A program made the position numbers and the translations under genes. Below, one piece after another: positions 50,901-60,119 of a stretch of DNA of 64,000 bases. Below the pieces are notes generated by a model that was not told where the DNA came from, did no database searches, and worked only from the letters and a program-made list of their open reading frames with translations. The DNA comes from Nereocystis luetkeana. Lineage: Eukaryota > Sar > Phaeophyceae > Laminariales > Laminariaceae. The DNA is taken from positions 2,723,586 through 2,787,585 of the forward strand of contig JARUPZ010000007.1 of the NCBI GenBank assembly GCA_031213475.1. The letters run 5' to 3'. Within the stretch, counting starts at the first letter, position 1. Every line of letters begins with the position of its first letter.

Positions 50901-53900
50901 GTATAGTGTTGCTTTTAATCGTGAAACCGCGACACACACGCGGCTGTCCTCGGCGACGCTCGTTCTCCACTCCGAATGTGGGACCCCTGCCTCTTATCAT
51001 GTCACGGGGTGGCCATGTCGCTCTAGTATCTATCCTTGTGCGTCATCGAGGTGACACGTGCTTATCCCTAATATGAGAGGCTACGATAGTCATAACTGGC
51101 CCTAACAACAACTTATCGCCGTGTGTTTACGCCCCGTATCAGGTTCCGAACAGTTGCGTTCCCCCAAATATTAGAAATACTGCATAGCTGACACAACTCT
51201 TAGCAAATCAAGTACAGTGCTGCAGTTGTGTCCTCAACAAGGAGGGCGAAGTTGTATATATAAACGTCTGTTGGGGGGGTATGTCTCCCTGGGTTCACCA
51301 TGTCTTACCACGTATTCGGGGTCGGAGTCCAGCGCTTTCAGCTTGGCGCGAGTGGCCGCCTTACACTTTTCGATCACGACACAGTTCCCACCTGCTCCAC
51401 GCACAAGTCCCGCCCACGACAAACGAAACACGTACACACACGACATATGTCAGACATCAACCAATCAATGTGAAACCCCGGGCGGGCAAGCGCACGTCAC
51501 ATGGGGCAGATCCCAGTGTTCATCCCCACAGCCTCCCCACCATACGCTTGAAACCCACCGGAAAAAAACCTGTTTCAAGAGGGCCAGGTTGAGTGCTCCT
51601 CACGACGGGTATACCACCGCACGCTTGCCCAAGCAATACACGGCTTGGGCAAGCAATACACGCCTAAGGGGGGCATCGGTATAGTACAAGGCTACGAAGC
51701 ATGCCTGGCCCCTCTTTCCCCCCAAATTTTCTATTCCTGTGGCGAGGGCGTCCGCATAATATAGTGGGCTAAATAAGAGGGGGACGAGGTACTAACATTC
51801 GTCGAGCAGCATATACTTCCATCAGGCAGCTGTGGTGAGGGCCGGAAGAACGGCCCCCGAACCGAATTTGAACGCAGGGGGTAGATGCATTTTGGAGATA
51901 TGTGTAAGTGATATCCCACTTCAGTGTAAGACTCACTCCAGCAGGAAGTAGAGGTCCAACGCGGAAGCAAAATATAACGCACACGTCATCGGCTGGCGTT
52001 TTGGTTGTGCAGATGTGATATACTTAGTATGTATATACCAGGTATAATATATAATGTATATGTATCCTATATATTGTACTGTATCGAATTCCGGCGTCCG
52101 GATTGCGGCAGGTTACTGCAAGTTTCCTCGTGCTTTTCTTCTTGGGGATCCTCTTGTTTGCGGGTAGTTATCAAAGACGACTATTCACAGTTGCACCCAC
52201 GATATTTCACCTAAAACATCAGACATAGCAGTTGGGTGATACGGGGGTATGGGGCACCCATCTTTGCGGCAGAATATGCCGTACAAGGGTCTAATCAACA
52301 ATGATGCTCGGGTACTTACATCCTCACGGATCGATTCTAGAGCGACGGTCACTTGGGAGGCTTGACAAAGAGTGGCTTCGTAAGCAAACTGAGCTCAACT
52401 CTGTACCCATATTGAAGCGAAAATAAAATATTGTTCATTCCACACAGGTGTTGAGTGTGGCCAGGGTTTTCCTAGCTCTCCGGCCCCCCCCCCAGGCACT
52501 TCCTTTCCCCCGAAACAAGATGCGTCCGCCGTCATCATCGCCGTGCCTACCTTGCAGGCGAGTGCGTGCGAATGCCTCGTCGTCTTCAAAGTCATAGACC
52601 GAGCCGGGTGTCGCGATAGGGGCACTGTGGAGCCTTTCGAAGTCGTCGATAGTGTCCGCCTAAGTAACAAACCAATGCACACACGGCGCATGATCAGACC
52701 GAGGAATGATCCAAAATGCACCCCCACGCTAAATCAGCGAGATAAAGGAAGGTGACGGTGGAGAGCACAGCAAATATGGATACAGGCAACCGAAAGCACG
52801 CATCAAGCAAGAAAAATAAACAAGGAGGCATGGTACAGCCGAACCAAAACAGCGAGGGAGGTGGTGGGACGCATCAAGTGTCATATATTAGCTTGACCCC
52901 TACAAAACCAAGCGGGTCGTTTGTTGAAGGCATGGTCGGGTTTGACGTGTCGCTGTATGTAGGCTAGTTAGTGAGTCGGAGCAATCCGGAAGCAGCTCAG
53001 TACCTTCTGAAAGTCAACAACAGTGTTTCTTACCCTGAGCTCCGCATATTTGCCCTTGATCAGACCCGATACGGTGTTGGTGAGGTCTGTCGCACGGTTG
53101 GGGTCGAACAGGGCCGCCCCCACGTCGACGGCACTAAGCTTCCCTCTGCGATGGAATTGTTTGGCACGTTGGCACACCACAAGGGGTGTGGGGCAGGGGA
53201 GGAGCGTGTCAAATATCGGCACTTGGTATCTAATCAACATCCAAGAATGACAAAGGAGGCGTAAAAATGTCCGGGGGAGAGACAGTTTCAACTCGGACAG
53301 ATCATGATCTAGACGATCTAGATTCTGTTTGGTCGATACGGAAAAGTTGTGCATAATATCCAGATCATCATGAAGATCATATATCCAGAAGCATGTGCCG
53401 ATCGTGCAGATCAAGCAGATACCACCTGGAACACATGTACAGACCCTACCTGGTACAGATCAGAGGCGTTCTACGATAGAGGTTCACCCCAAAATTTCTG
53501 AGGCTTCTCACTCCAGGAGCTCCATATCTCGTCCGAAAACTGACTTCAGCAAAAATCAAAATGCATCGCGGCGAAGAATCCCATGGCCCGAGTCTACCAA
53601 ACGTTTTTTTTAATATCAGGATTGCCATTCCGACGATTTGGGGTCAACGAACCCCGTCTTTCAGAAACAAAAAAGCGGAAATGTGCTACCTCTATCGTAG
53701 AACGGGTCATCATGCAGATCCCACCCAGGAAAACATGTGTGTAAGATCTAGATCGTACAGATCCCATAGGAGCAATCGTGCGTGCAAGGTCTACAGTAGA
53801 TCATACAGATCCCATCAGTGAAACATGATCTAAATCCCGTACATCATACACATTCCTGCGGAAAACAGAACATTATCTAGATCATACTAGATCATACAGA

Positions 53901-56900
53901 TCCCGCCCCGGGAAACCTAAACGTGTGTGTAAAAACTATTATAGATCATACATGCCCCACCATCGTAAGCGTGTGCGCAAGAAGAGCTAGGTCATGCACG
54001 TTGCACCCGGGCAAACGTGTAGAAGAGCGACTTCGATGCAACTCACACAACGGAACACATACATGTGCGGCAGCTCTTAGTGCAGCTTATCCAGTCTGTA
54101 CATGCGTCGAGAACGTACTGTACCCCGTGCCGGGAAGTTGTAACAAGAATAATATTGTCTGAATCCTTCATATATATCATGGAAGGTTTTCAGATCCGGA
54201 GATTGTGCCCGATCGCCCCCCGGGTGTCGCTGGATCCATGAGCCCCAATCAATCAGTGACCACCCGATGAAGTGTTTCCACGCCGTACTGGGAAGTGTCG
54301 ACCCGGGGGATTGCCGTTTTGATCTCTGGTTGGTCAGAGTTGTAGATACATGGAGGGATTTATGATCCGGGAATGCTGTCCTATCCTACCCGGGTGTGGC
54401 GGAACCACTCTATTCGGAACAACGGTTTAGGAAGAGTCAGCGGCCTCAGATAGAGATTTGGCCAACCAACCAGCTGCCAGAATTGTCTTGAAAAATTGTA
54501 CGTCAGCAGCTAGGCTGGTTCGATGGCTGTCATGAGTGCCTCGGGATTGTCCCCGCCACGGGTCGGCGCGGAATGGGAACCGGTGTTCTGCTGGTTGCGG
54601 CATCCAGCCTCCCGACCCATGGGGCAAAGCGGGGCCGAAGCGCTCTGAACCACCCCTACTCAATTATAGACACTGAACAGTAGCATTTCACCCCAACTCC
54701 GACTGAAGCGCTCTGTATCACGCTACCTAATTACAGACAGGCTGAATAGCAGCACATAACCCCAACTCTAGGTACGTTTTTTGAACGCTTAGGTTCGTGG
54801 GGGTCGTCGTGATGGTATTTTCTGCGATGCGGTTGCTGCAGGAGAATCTCGCCGCCTTGCTGCTGCTGGAGAATGCATTATTTTTCACAATTGCCCAATA
54901 AGCTTCGTGCTTTTCGGTTTCAAACGCAAGCCACCAGCAGTATTGGCTCTATCCTCCATTACGGGAATGCCGATTGTCGGCATTGCCCAGTACACGACGG
55001 ACTCGACGGGGCAAGAGACCCAGTGTTCCACTCAGTGCGGCACCCACCCTCTCTACCCATGGGGTATCTGCTCTGCAACTACTGACTGCGGCGCTGCTTG
55101 ACGGTGATTCATTCGGCCGTGCTGCTGGACGACTGTAGCCCAGCCGCATTGCTATCCCGCGCATTGCAATTGACTGAGGGACAGTCGGCAATGCTCAGCT
55201 AGCACACAACGGCCAGCACTCGGCACGACGTGAGACGCCCTGTCCTTCTTTTTGTGTTTCGAACTGTCTCTACCGATGCCGAGAGGCGGGACTGAATACC
55301 TTGGATCGCGAGACTCGCGAGATCATGCCGACAGTGCTCGACGTGTGCTGTGATGTACCAGTCTGAATGGGAATATAAGGAGGCGCGCACACACACTTAC
55401 TGCGGGGATTCCGTCTAGATCTACGACTGTTACCTGGTGCACTCGACGCCCTTACGCACCCCATCAGGAGCGTGCTTTAATTTTGCGGCCTGTGGTCGTT
55501 TCTGAGGAGATGTAGCTGCCCGCACGTGAAGTGCAGCCGCCCAGTTGGGGCTTAGTTTTTTTTTCCTCATTTTGTGTCTTCTGAATTTCGTTCTATTTCT
55601 ACCACTGCAGCACCCCGATTTCGATGTGCATACGTAGACATCCTTTGAGAAAGCACGGGGGAGGAATTTAGAGAGAACCAAAACTAGCTGTAGATAAGAC
55701 ACTACTAGCATTCGACCCGACAGCGGAAAAGTCGAAACAGGGCGTGTCATAAATAACGGCGGAAATTTCTGTACCGATTAACATCCACATATTATTAGAT
55801 GAACACGGAAACTCGGGGATGGTTAAAACCCGGCGTGGCCTCAGAGTTGATCGTCTCTTAAAAATCACAACTTGGTTCTTTTCTTTCCCGGAATGTTCGA
55901 GAGGGGTTAAGGTTGAAGTTCATGCTGCACATAATGTCGGCTAGCGAACGCAATGCTAACCGTTCATTGTTTCTCACTACGTACGCTGCTGCTGTAGCTG
56001 AGGCCATACGCTAACTGCAGTCATTTCATCCATCCCTTACCCCGTACCCTCTTATTATTATAATAGGTCATACGTAACCGCAGTACAAGAAACTATGCGA
56101 ATCCACGGTATTATGGTCTGGCCCCCAAAATCGCGACAACGGGGCCCTCCTCTTGTCTTTTTCGTAAAAAGGTGGTTTCAAGAAAACGACGAAACCTTGA
56201 GAGAGTAAAGAAAAAGCAGCAAATGAACCACACATTCAAAAGCACAATTTAGACTACGAGACGGAAAAGGGCGCACCTGACGGTACCGGTAAGAATCGCG
56301 AGAAGCGAGGCGATGGCCTTCGTGATCCATATCAGCGTCGGCCCCTCTTCGTCTGGGAGCTCTTTGAGGTATGGGGTGCCGATGGGGATGTCCTTCTCAC
56401 CCCCACGGCGTGAACATAAAAAAGAGCCGAATAACCCCAAGTAAGTGGCACAGGGGAGCAGCGAAACACAATTTAGAATATATAACACGCGTAAGCAAGG
56501 AGAAGGAATGCGCATATACATCAAATAAATGGAGTAGATAGAGCTCGGACGTAGCTACTGCACAGAAGGGATACGGGCTTTGTTTGTAGGACCCCTTTCG
56601 TTTCCACGGTTTTCTTCTTTCGGAGTGCTTTCGAATGATCAACGTTGCAGCCTGTGCTAAACTTTGTCGGATGGCAAGCAATCCATACGGAATAATTCCA
56701 AATGTATTACCTGGTATACCAACAAGCACGCTCGATGAACGTGTCTGACATATATATGATAACACGCAGCTCGCAAAAGCTGAGTTTCAATCACTCATTG
56801 AATAGACTCACTGCTGACGTATTCTTCAACAATTTTACAAAAAAAATGAAAACCAGAAGAGACGACGCAAAGGGTGGGGGGGGTGTACTCATTATCATGC

Positions 56901-58408
56901 ATGACCGTAGTCGTATGAGGGGGGGACGTGCTCATATGTTCTTGTCTTGGTCATTTGACCACTGACCACGCATCCCTTTCGAGACGGAGCACCGCTTCTA
57001 CTCCTATTGATAGTAGACACACCTTCACATTTGGGCGATCATGGCATTGTTTCCAGAGAATCGTACATGAGTTTGTTTTCGCTGATGCTCATCTCCTTCC
57101 TGTTTCGCCGCCTGTGGCCTTATCACCTAGCACAGCGACCGCTCTCTAGCTGCTATCTAGTGTACCAAACTCCTCTGTGTCGCATTCGTCTATTTCCTTC
57201 CTCTCTTCTCGAAACACATCCCGTCACTCCTTCGTACATTGCGTTCTCCTACTATGTGAGTTCTGCTTTCTAATGCTTTGCCACACGGGTACATCTGTGC
57301 ATCCACTTTCTCCTCCACCCGGCTACTGGTCCACCTATTTCTTCTTTTTGGCAGATCCATGCCATCTACAGAAAATCACAGCAGTTTCAGCGTTTTCGCG
57401 AAGTCGTTAGTGCCCGTCACAATACCAGGTATTTACTTACCAAATTAAAAAACCTACCAGGTATGTAACAGGACAGTTGGAATAATATACTCGCGGGTAG
57501 TCAATAACTAACTGCTGATACCCTTGACTTGGTTCTTACCTCGTAGCTCCATTCGTAAAGATCACGCGTTTTCTCCAGCTGCTCAATGCGGGCAGCTTGA
57601 TCGGCGTGGTCGCTTTGAGGGAGGCAGGTCTCACGGTCGCGTTTCACGACTGCTCAATCAACGAAAAAAGAAAAAGGAAAAATATCGGGGTAATAAGGGG
57701 AAACAAGCAGCAAGGTCGTGTATTCCGACGACACCAACCAACACCAATCAAAACCTAAAGACAACACCGGCCGAAACGTAAAGTTCACTCTATCCACTGC
57801 TGCTGTGTATGTCGTGCCTGCCGAGACCATTAAGATGGCGTACATACAGGATCATTGCAGTGCTGCTGTACCTATGTTCGGCTTTTTACTGCACAACTAA
57901 TCAATGTAGTATCTGTGTCTGAAGACTCGGGACGGACACTGGTGGTTGTGCTGGATGTCGACGGGTGCAAACAAACGGTATTATCATGGCGGCGTCCCCG
58001 GTAGTAGGTGCTTACCATCACGCGGGACCATAGTAAATAGGACCTACGGTCACCCCAAAAACCTATATACTTCCTTATTTTTGCCAATAATGTTCAGTCC
58101 TAACTACTATGGTCCCCCGTCATACTGCGTAAAATCATTTTTTCGGGAGCGAGTTTCACCGAGTGCACACTCGTAGGGACTTTTTGCAACAAAAAAAAAA
58201 ATCAACAGAAAGCGCGAGTTTGAGTTATCATTATTAAATATTTTAATAGCAACATTCGATGAACATCGACGAACAAAATGGGAAGGAATGCTGAACCCTA
58301 TGCGATGTACAAACGAAGGCACGTGTACTGGGGGGGAAAGGGATGCCACCTGTGACCACGGCCTGTTTTATCCAGAAGATCGCTGAGGGTACCTTCCTAA
58401 GAGTTGAG
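35847..58408 (-). CDS. Lipoxygenase, 18 visible exons
   Basis: Lipoxygenases insert O2 into polyunsaturated fatty acids to give hydroperoxides, the entry to oxylipin signalling. Eighteen GT-AG exons on the - strand join without any phase conflict into about 605 residues plus stop, the size of a lipoxygenase catalytic domain without a PLAT domain. Numbering from the first visible codon, the iron ligands are His297 and His302 (HEIVSHLGNTHMVLE), His479 and Asn483 (LHAAVNF), and the terminal Ile605 (RIPQSINI). The substrate-cavity residue that correlates with stereochemistry (Ala for S, Gly for R enzymes) is Ala340 in FINDKAQD, predicting an S-lipoxygenase. The N-terminal CLPQSD and LYEWSYE, and YMYRDVGMQYWEA in the middle, are further family hallmarks. 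The first exon is uncertain (candidate 58569-58630). Introns average about 1.2 kb and carry MITEs, satellites and older repeats. Confidence 0.93.
36560..36725. repeat. Tandem repeat, GATCCCGTGGGACATCCCGT, ~5 units
   Basis: Units of roughly 35-40 bases, each with GATCCCGTGGGAC and usually CCCGTGGG.A, in the last lipoxygenase intron. Confidence 0.8.
36855..36959 (-). CDS. Lipoxygenase exon, FQKAIEEIGFDL segment
   Basis: Acceptor CCCTGTTCTGTGCAG, donor GTGAGT. One base completes Thr, then LGDYDSSNFDDDRVYDPLSK..., ending with two bases of Asn. It matches the stretch before the C-terminus in lipoxygenases (LG.Y...F.D......FQ..L..I). Confidence 0.9.
37520..37800. repeat. Degenerate tandem repeat, ~120 bp unit
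   Basis: TACCG..CGCTGTGATT.ATATGTATATGTG.AGACGAACA.CCAGC and CTCGT..CAA.CC recur at about 37604 and 37723, with an older third unit near 37525. Intronic. Confidence 0.55.
38195..38298 (-). CDS. Lipoxygenase exon, EEYMSYLPP segment
   Basis: Acceptor TTCTTCCGCGTGCAG, donor GTGAGT. RERSDEEYMSYLPPLSIATT then QVFVLTLLGSIVDT; ends with two bases completed by the next exon. Confidence 0.92.
38522..38647 (-). CDS. Lipoxygenase exon with iron ligands His479 and Asn483
   Basis: ILASLIYTASTLHAAVNF carries the third His ligand and the Asn ligand. The exon then reads FAPSCPGSIYAPPPTDK before donor GTACGC. Acceptor CTGGCCTCCAG. Phase 0 at both ends. Confidence 0.94.
39048..39137 (-). CDS. Lipoxygenase exon, 30 codons
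   Basis: Acceptor GCGCACACAG, donor GTGCGG. NFMTEISEKGEMTWFDDFET then ASDKRALVAK corresponds to the loop and helix just before the third iron ligand. Confidence 0.88.
40257..40304 (-). CDS. Lipoxygenase micro-exon, 16 codons
   Basis: LYYSNNQDMIDDYELQ matches the Y..Y..D..V..D.ELQ segment of lipoxygenases. Donor GTATAT. The first AG after the long CCCT-repeat tract (read on the - strand) is the acceptor AAACAG. Only 48 bases; both junctions are phase 0. Confidence 0.88.
40386..40426 (+). repeat. (GGGA)n microsatellite
   Basis: About ten GGGA units. On the transcribed strand this is (TCCC)n, lying about 80 bases upstream of the acceptor of the 48-base exon. Confidence 0.95.
40987..41572. repeat. 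Old ~570 bp direct repeat, copy 1
   Basis: Diverged copy of 42529-43105. Shared blocks include TGTAG.AGGG, GGCATCAAGCC.ACT.TGCTCTC, CTATCCTAACC.AA, CTTATCTACC.A and AATACTCTCAG.GTATT.AGGGCTTTG. Possibly the LTR of an old element. Confidence 0.7.
42529..43105. repeat. Old ~570 bp direct repeat, copy 2
   Basis: Partner of 40987-41572. The ~950 bases between them contain only short open frames without recognised motifs. Both copies lie within a lipoxygenase intron. Confidence 0.7.
43390..43790 (-). pseudogene. Decayed coding-like segment, not recognised
   Basis: On the - strand, frameshifted GC-rich coding-like text runs from VPKVIRKSWPKAGGAKAFW through WPTELGDGNSRDFVALGKRW and DELVMDFTPQGTDTCLRVRP to VGPPHAWVPRTQLL. 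Stops and one frameshift interrupt it. It has no splice continuity with the lipoxygenase exons on either side, so it is more likely a transposon remnant. I do not recognise the family. Confidence 0.3.
44056..44208 (-). CDS. Lipoxygenase exon, YRDVGMQYWEA segment
   Basis: Acceptor CTCAACCATCAG, donor GTGAGT. NRGVTKDDFPGLYMYRDVG followed by MQYWEATHTWVTEYLN matches the RGV.....L..Y.YRDDGL.LW.AI..WV..YL block. Phase 0. Confidence 0.94.
44409..44612. repeat. 30 bp tandem repeat, 7 units
   Basis: Units of the type CCGACGGCATGCTACGCTAGGGGTACTGTA, head to tail without spacers, drifting at both edges. Confidence 0.9.
44792..44890. repeat. piggyBac-like MITE family A, copy 3
   Basis: Starts TTGACCCTTTCAGTCCCGGTTTGGGGACA and ends GGACTGCAGTCC..CGAGGGTTAA; one outer TTAA is mutated to TTGA. 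Confidence 0.75.
46067..46147 (-). CDS. Lipoxygenase exon, 27 codons
   Basis: Acceptor GGTGCGGCAG, donor GTATGT. TLMVNGGPIDELQANDV then SDSLKLVRIE follows directly after the Ala340 region, as in other lipoxygenases. Phase 0. Confidence 0.92.
47224..47320. repeat. piggyBac-like MITE family A, copy 4 (best preserved)
   Basis: TTAACCCTTTTAGAACTGCAG at the left, with the inverse, ending TTCTAAAAGGGTTAA, at the right. It has intact TTAA at both ends and GGGG immediately inside the stem, 97 bp in all. Confidence 0.85.
47374..47482. repeat. TA-flanked MITE family B, copy 3
   Basis: TATTACGGGGGACCATA...GCACCTACGGTA on the left; TTTGGTCCTGTTAACTATGG..CCCGTAATA on the right. No CCNGG insertion in the centre. 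Confidence 0.8.
47923..48079 (-). CDS. Lipoxygenase exon with iron ligands His297 and His302
   Basis: Acceptor CATGTTACAG, donor GTGAGC. HEIVSHLGNTHMVLE fits the lipoxygenase iron-binding pattern 1 except for Gly where Leu/Met is usual. LPKEHPIYDLLKPHL and FINDKAQD follow. The 38-residue spacing from His302 to Ala340 equals that from His372 to Ala410 in human 5-lipoxygenase. Confidence 0.95.
48269..48308 (+). repeat. piggyBac-like MITE family A, truncated copy 5
   Basis: Only the left arm remains: TTGACCCCTTAAGGACTGCAG then TCCCGTTCTGGGGACAA. Confidence 0.65.
48654..48748 (-). CDS. Lipoxygenase exon, NNWMIAKACFEAADF segment
   Basis: Acceptor CTTGTCAG, donor GTGAGC. LGQGEETLPIFMP...NNWMIAKACFEAADF precedes the first iron-binding helix; ends with two bases of Ile. 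Confidence 0.93.
49357..49470 (-). CDS. Lipoxygenase exon, TPSVALFEY segment
   Basis: TRYLTPSVALFEYVDDDELL then PIRPIGIQ matches the P..LF.......L.PI.IQL strand. Donor GTGAAC. The acceptor (TCCGAAG) lies in an AT-rich stretch and is the least certain of the gene, but the phase is right. Confidence 0.87.
49479..49680. repeat. (TA)n followed by a CAT/ATC-rich tract
   Basis: About 36 bases of TA repeat, then about 165 bases built of ATC, ATG and GTC triplets. Spurious Asp/His- and Met-rich open frames result on both strands. Confidence 0.85.
50244..50315 (-). CDS. Lipoxygenase exon, GKLFVVDHELL segment
   Basis: Acceptor AACTCATCTAG, donor GTAAGC. TLKKKVDSLMDAGKLFVVDH then ELLA is the typical (G)+LF.VD..LL strand. 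Phase 0, 24 codons. Confidence 0.92.
50794..50850 (-). repeat. GGCCGTAGTCG repeat (family D), copy 5
   Basis: GGTCATACGACTACGGCCAT then GTATGAGATCGAGTGCAT and CCTATCGAGT, bounded by C runs at both sides. Confidence 0.6.
51309..51391 (-). CDS. Lipoxygenase exon, GGNCVVIEKC segment
   Basis: Acceptor GTGGAGCAG, donor GTAAGA. Two bases complete Gly, then GNCVVIEKCK..., matching the QR..G.NP..I motif of lipoxygenases. Confidence 0.88.
52551..52659 (-). CDS. Lipoxygenase exon, VYDFEDDEAFARTRLQ segment
   Basis: Acceptor TTGTTACTTAG, donor GTAGGC. ADTIDDFERL..ATPGSVYDFE then DDEAFARTRLQ; the W..D..F..QR.. region just before GGN. Confidence 0.87.
53034..53145 (-). CDS. Lipoxygenase exon, LIKGKYAELR segment
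   Basis: Acceptor CCATCGCAG, donor GTAAGA. One base completes Arg, then GKLSAVDVGAALFDPNRAT and SGLIKGKYAELR. The family match is weaker here, but the phases on both sides fit the neighbouring exons. Confidence 0.78.
53270..53960 (-). repeat. Degenerate GATCTG satellite, reverse orientation
   Basis: CATACAGATCCCA.., GATCTAGATC and AAACATGTGT recur. This is the reverse complement of the satellite at 5815-6935. Confidence 0.65.
56277..56392 (-). CDS. Lipoxygenase exon, 38 codons plus two bases
   Basis: Donor GTGCGC. The acceptor is a tandem GAGAAG, so the exon may start at 56392 (Asp) or 56395 (extra Lys), both in frame. DIPIGTPYLKELPDEEGPTL then IWITKAIASLLAILTGTV. Its place between CLPQSD and the next exon fits by phase and order. 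Confidence 0.8.
56875..56927 (+). repeat. GGCCGTAGTCG repeat (family D), copy 6
   Basis: G run, GTACTC, ATCATGCATGACCGTAGTCG, TATGA, G run: the same layout as at 2321. Confidence 0.6.
57540..57649 (-). CDS. Lipoxygenase exon, CLPQSD segment
   Basis: Acceptor with a strong T/C tract ending TTGAGCAG, donor GTAAGA. Two bases complete Val, then VKRDRETCLPQSD...RIEQLEKTRDLYEWSYE, the typical N-terminal LPQ.D and Y.W.Y of catalytic domains. Confidence 0.9.
58017..58124. repeat. TA-flanked MITE family B, copy 4
   Basis: ATCACGCGGGACCATAGTAA then GGACCTACGGT on the left; the inverse, ending ACTATGGTCCCCCGTCAT, on the right. The centre reads AAAAACCTATATACTT without a CCNGG insertion. Confidence 0.8.
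58350..58408 (-). CDS. Lipoxygenase first clearly supported exon
   Basis: Acceptor CTTTTACATTCCAG, donor GTGGCA (weak). STLRKVPSAIFWIKQAVVT, then one base of Val that the next exon completes. Short and not strongly conserved, supported mainly by splice signals and phase. Confidence 0.65.
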
Positions 58409-58568
58409 CTGGAATGTAAAAGTGATGCTATCGAAAAAAAATATATGAAGAACACACAAACATGACGTGGAATGCGTCCTAGCTTTTTTTTTCGGTGCGA
58501 GTTCGGTTCTGGGCGATCACTTTAATTTGGATGGAAAAAGGGGAAGGCGCGTTCCTCCATTTTCTGAC

Positions 58569-58630
58569 CAGTAGCTCGTGGAGAGGGGTTTGCCCCAGAG
58601 ATCAATGCCAAGAGCGAGTCGAACTCCCAT
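58569..58630 (-). CDS. Candidate lipoxygenase start exon
   Basis: An ATG at 58630 (- strand) opens MGVRLALGIDLWGKPLSTSY and reaches a weak donor GTCAGA. Its last two bases plus the first base of the next exon make Cys in the correct phase. The intron would be 160 bases. Phase agreement alone is one chance in three, so this stays a suggestion. Confidence 0.25.
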
Positions 58631-58684
58631 AATACAGATACACGTTGTTGGTTATAGGAGGTATACCCTATGATACCAACCTAT

Positions 58685-58800
58685 TATTACGGGGGTCCAT
58701 AGTTAACAGGACCTATGGTAAACATAAAAACCTACCTGGTATATGTTTAACCATTTTTACTAACAATATTTGGTCCTGTTAACAGTGGCCCCCCGTAATA
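58685..58800. repeat. TA-flanked MITE family B, copy 5
   Basis: TATTACGGGGGTCCATAG..GGACCTATGGTA on the left; TTTGGTCCTGTTAACAGTGG..CCCCCGTAATA on the right. It contains the insertion TA-CCTGG-TA at 58733-58741. Confidence 0.85.
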
Positions 58801-59227
58801 ATAGCAGGGGCTATCAATAGTCAGTAGTACAAGAAAGATGTACGTATAAGGGTACACCGGGCACAGTAATGGGCAATGAAATGCCATGTCATCATACTAG
58901 ACAGTCCAGGAAGAGATGGCGATCGTTGATATTCGTGTGGTAGTAAGGTTCGATTGCTCCTTTTTTCACTGCATATCCGCGAGTCTTCACTCTGACAGCA
59001 CTCCAGATAGCAGGCAGGTGTGTTCCTCTTTCGTTTTCACGACTACCGTGCGTTTCGTACGGTGCAGGCAGCACTTCAGACAGCATCCATCCGCTGTAGT
59101 CAGCAGCCACGAGTTGGTTAGTGGTGGGAACGGGGGTACTCTTCTATCTATGTTATAGTTGAGAGGATATACCCGCGGCCATGTTAGTTCAGTTTTGCAC
59201 ATTGGTTTTATCTTGCGTGCGCTTTTT

Positions 59228-59345
59228 TCGTCTCGTGTATTTTGAGGCAGCCGAATTTTCGATTTTTTTCGTTTTTCGGATCTTCCTAGGGCTCCAGCAC
59301 CTTTGTGTGACCACGGTCTCCTTCGTCAGAGATTTAATGTGAGAA
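59228..59345 (-). repeat. Dispersed repeat shared with 9061-9170
   Basis: Reverse copy of the sequence next to the (TTG)n microsatellite. Here the adjoining bases are a short, imperfect TTG-rich stretch (59346-59366 on the opposite strand). Confidence 0.65.
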
Positions 59346-59519
59346 CAGCAACAACAAAAACAACTACCAGGGTAGGTACGACAGATACGACATACACATT
59401 CTATAAAATAGAGAACGAAAGGAAACAATCAAACAAAAAAAGAGAAAACAAAAACAAAGAAGACAAGTCGAAAGAGAAAAATAAAAAAAATTAGAGCAAA
59501 AACTAGAAGAAACAATATG

Positions 59520-60080
59520 TCGTGCCCCCCCCCCCCCCGCAGGCGAGGTGGCCAACACTTGAAAAAAAACGAGCTGAAAAAAAAAGAACAATCCCTGCAT
59601 CATCGGCGTACAACATGCCCCATACAGCCCTTCGTACGCACGCCAATGCCTCCTGCTTCTCTGTCCGAACTACTCCGGCATCACTGAGTTGGACCAAATC
59701 CCTTACGACGGCTTCGTCTTGGCTGAAGCGTACTAGTACGACGTGTAACGCAGCAGCGAAGAACACGTTGAACAGTAACGGTGATAGTACACAGCCTTGC
59801 CGCAGCCCCTGCGTGACATCAAACCATTCCGAGTGCTCACCGTCATCAGTACGCACGCGAGCCCGCATGCCATCGTGGAAATGACGGATAATTATCAGCA
59901 TCTAGGTTGGTACGCCGAAGCGTGTGAGTACCTTCCATAACAACAGTCCTCGGTCGACAGAGTCGTATGCGTTCTGCAGATGGATGAAGCGCACGTAGAA
60001 GGGGATTTTCCTCTGTGGTCCGAGCTCTTGCAACCGGCGCACGACGAACATGTGCAGTCCCTTGGTTGCAATCCTTGTGT
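59520..60080 (-). mobile_element. Non-LTR retrotransposon reverse transcriptase fragment
   Basis: On the - strand, GLHMFVVRRLQELGPQRKI then FYVRFIHLQNAYDSVDRGLL and RFGVPT end at a TAG. In the next frame-adjacent open stretch (59901-59523) come [33 protein letters not shown] and [10 protein letters not shown]. These are the palm motifs of a LINE-type polymerase, including an intact YADD box. The first catalytic Asp (FIDLQ.AYD in related elements) is His here, and a stop separates the halves, so it is inactive. Homology ends abruptly after GIV at about 59570. Confidence 0.85.
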
Positions 60081-60119
60081 ATGAACTCGGTACTCGTACG
60101 TACGTGTGTATTTATACAT

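Noticed and set aside
52326..52395. Exon-like stretch on the - strand (FAYEATLCQASQVTVALES..., donor GTAAGT)
   Set aside because: It lies between two lipoxygenase exons that already join in phase (G|GT) to give the conserved QGGN motif; including it would break the domain.
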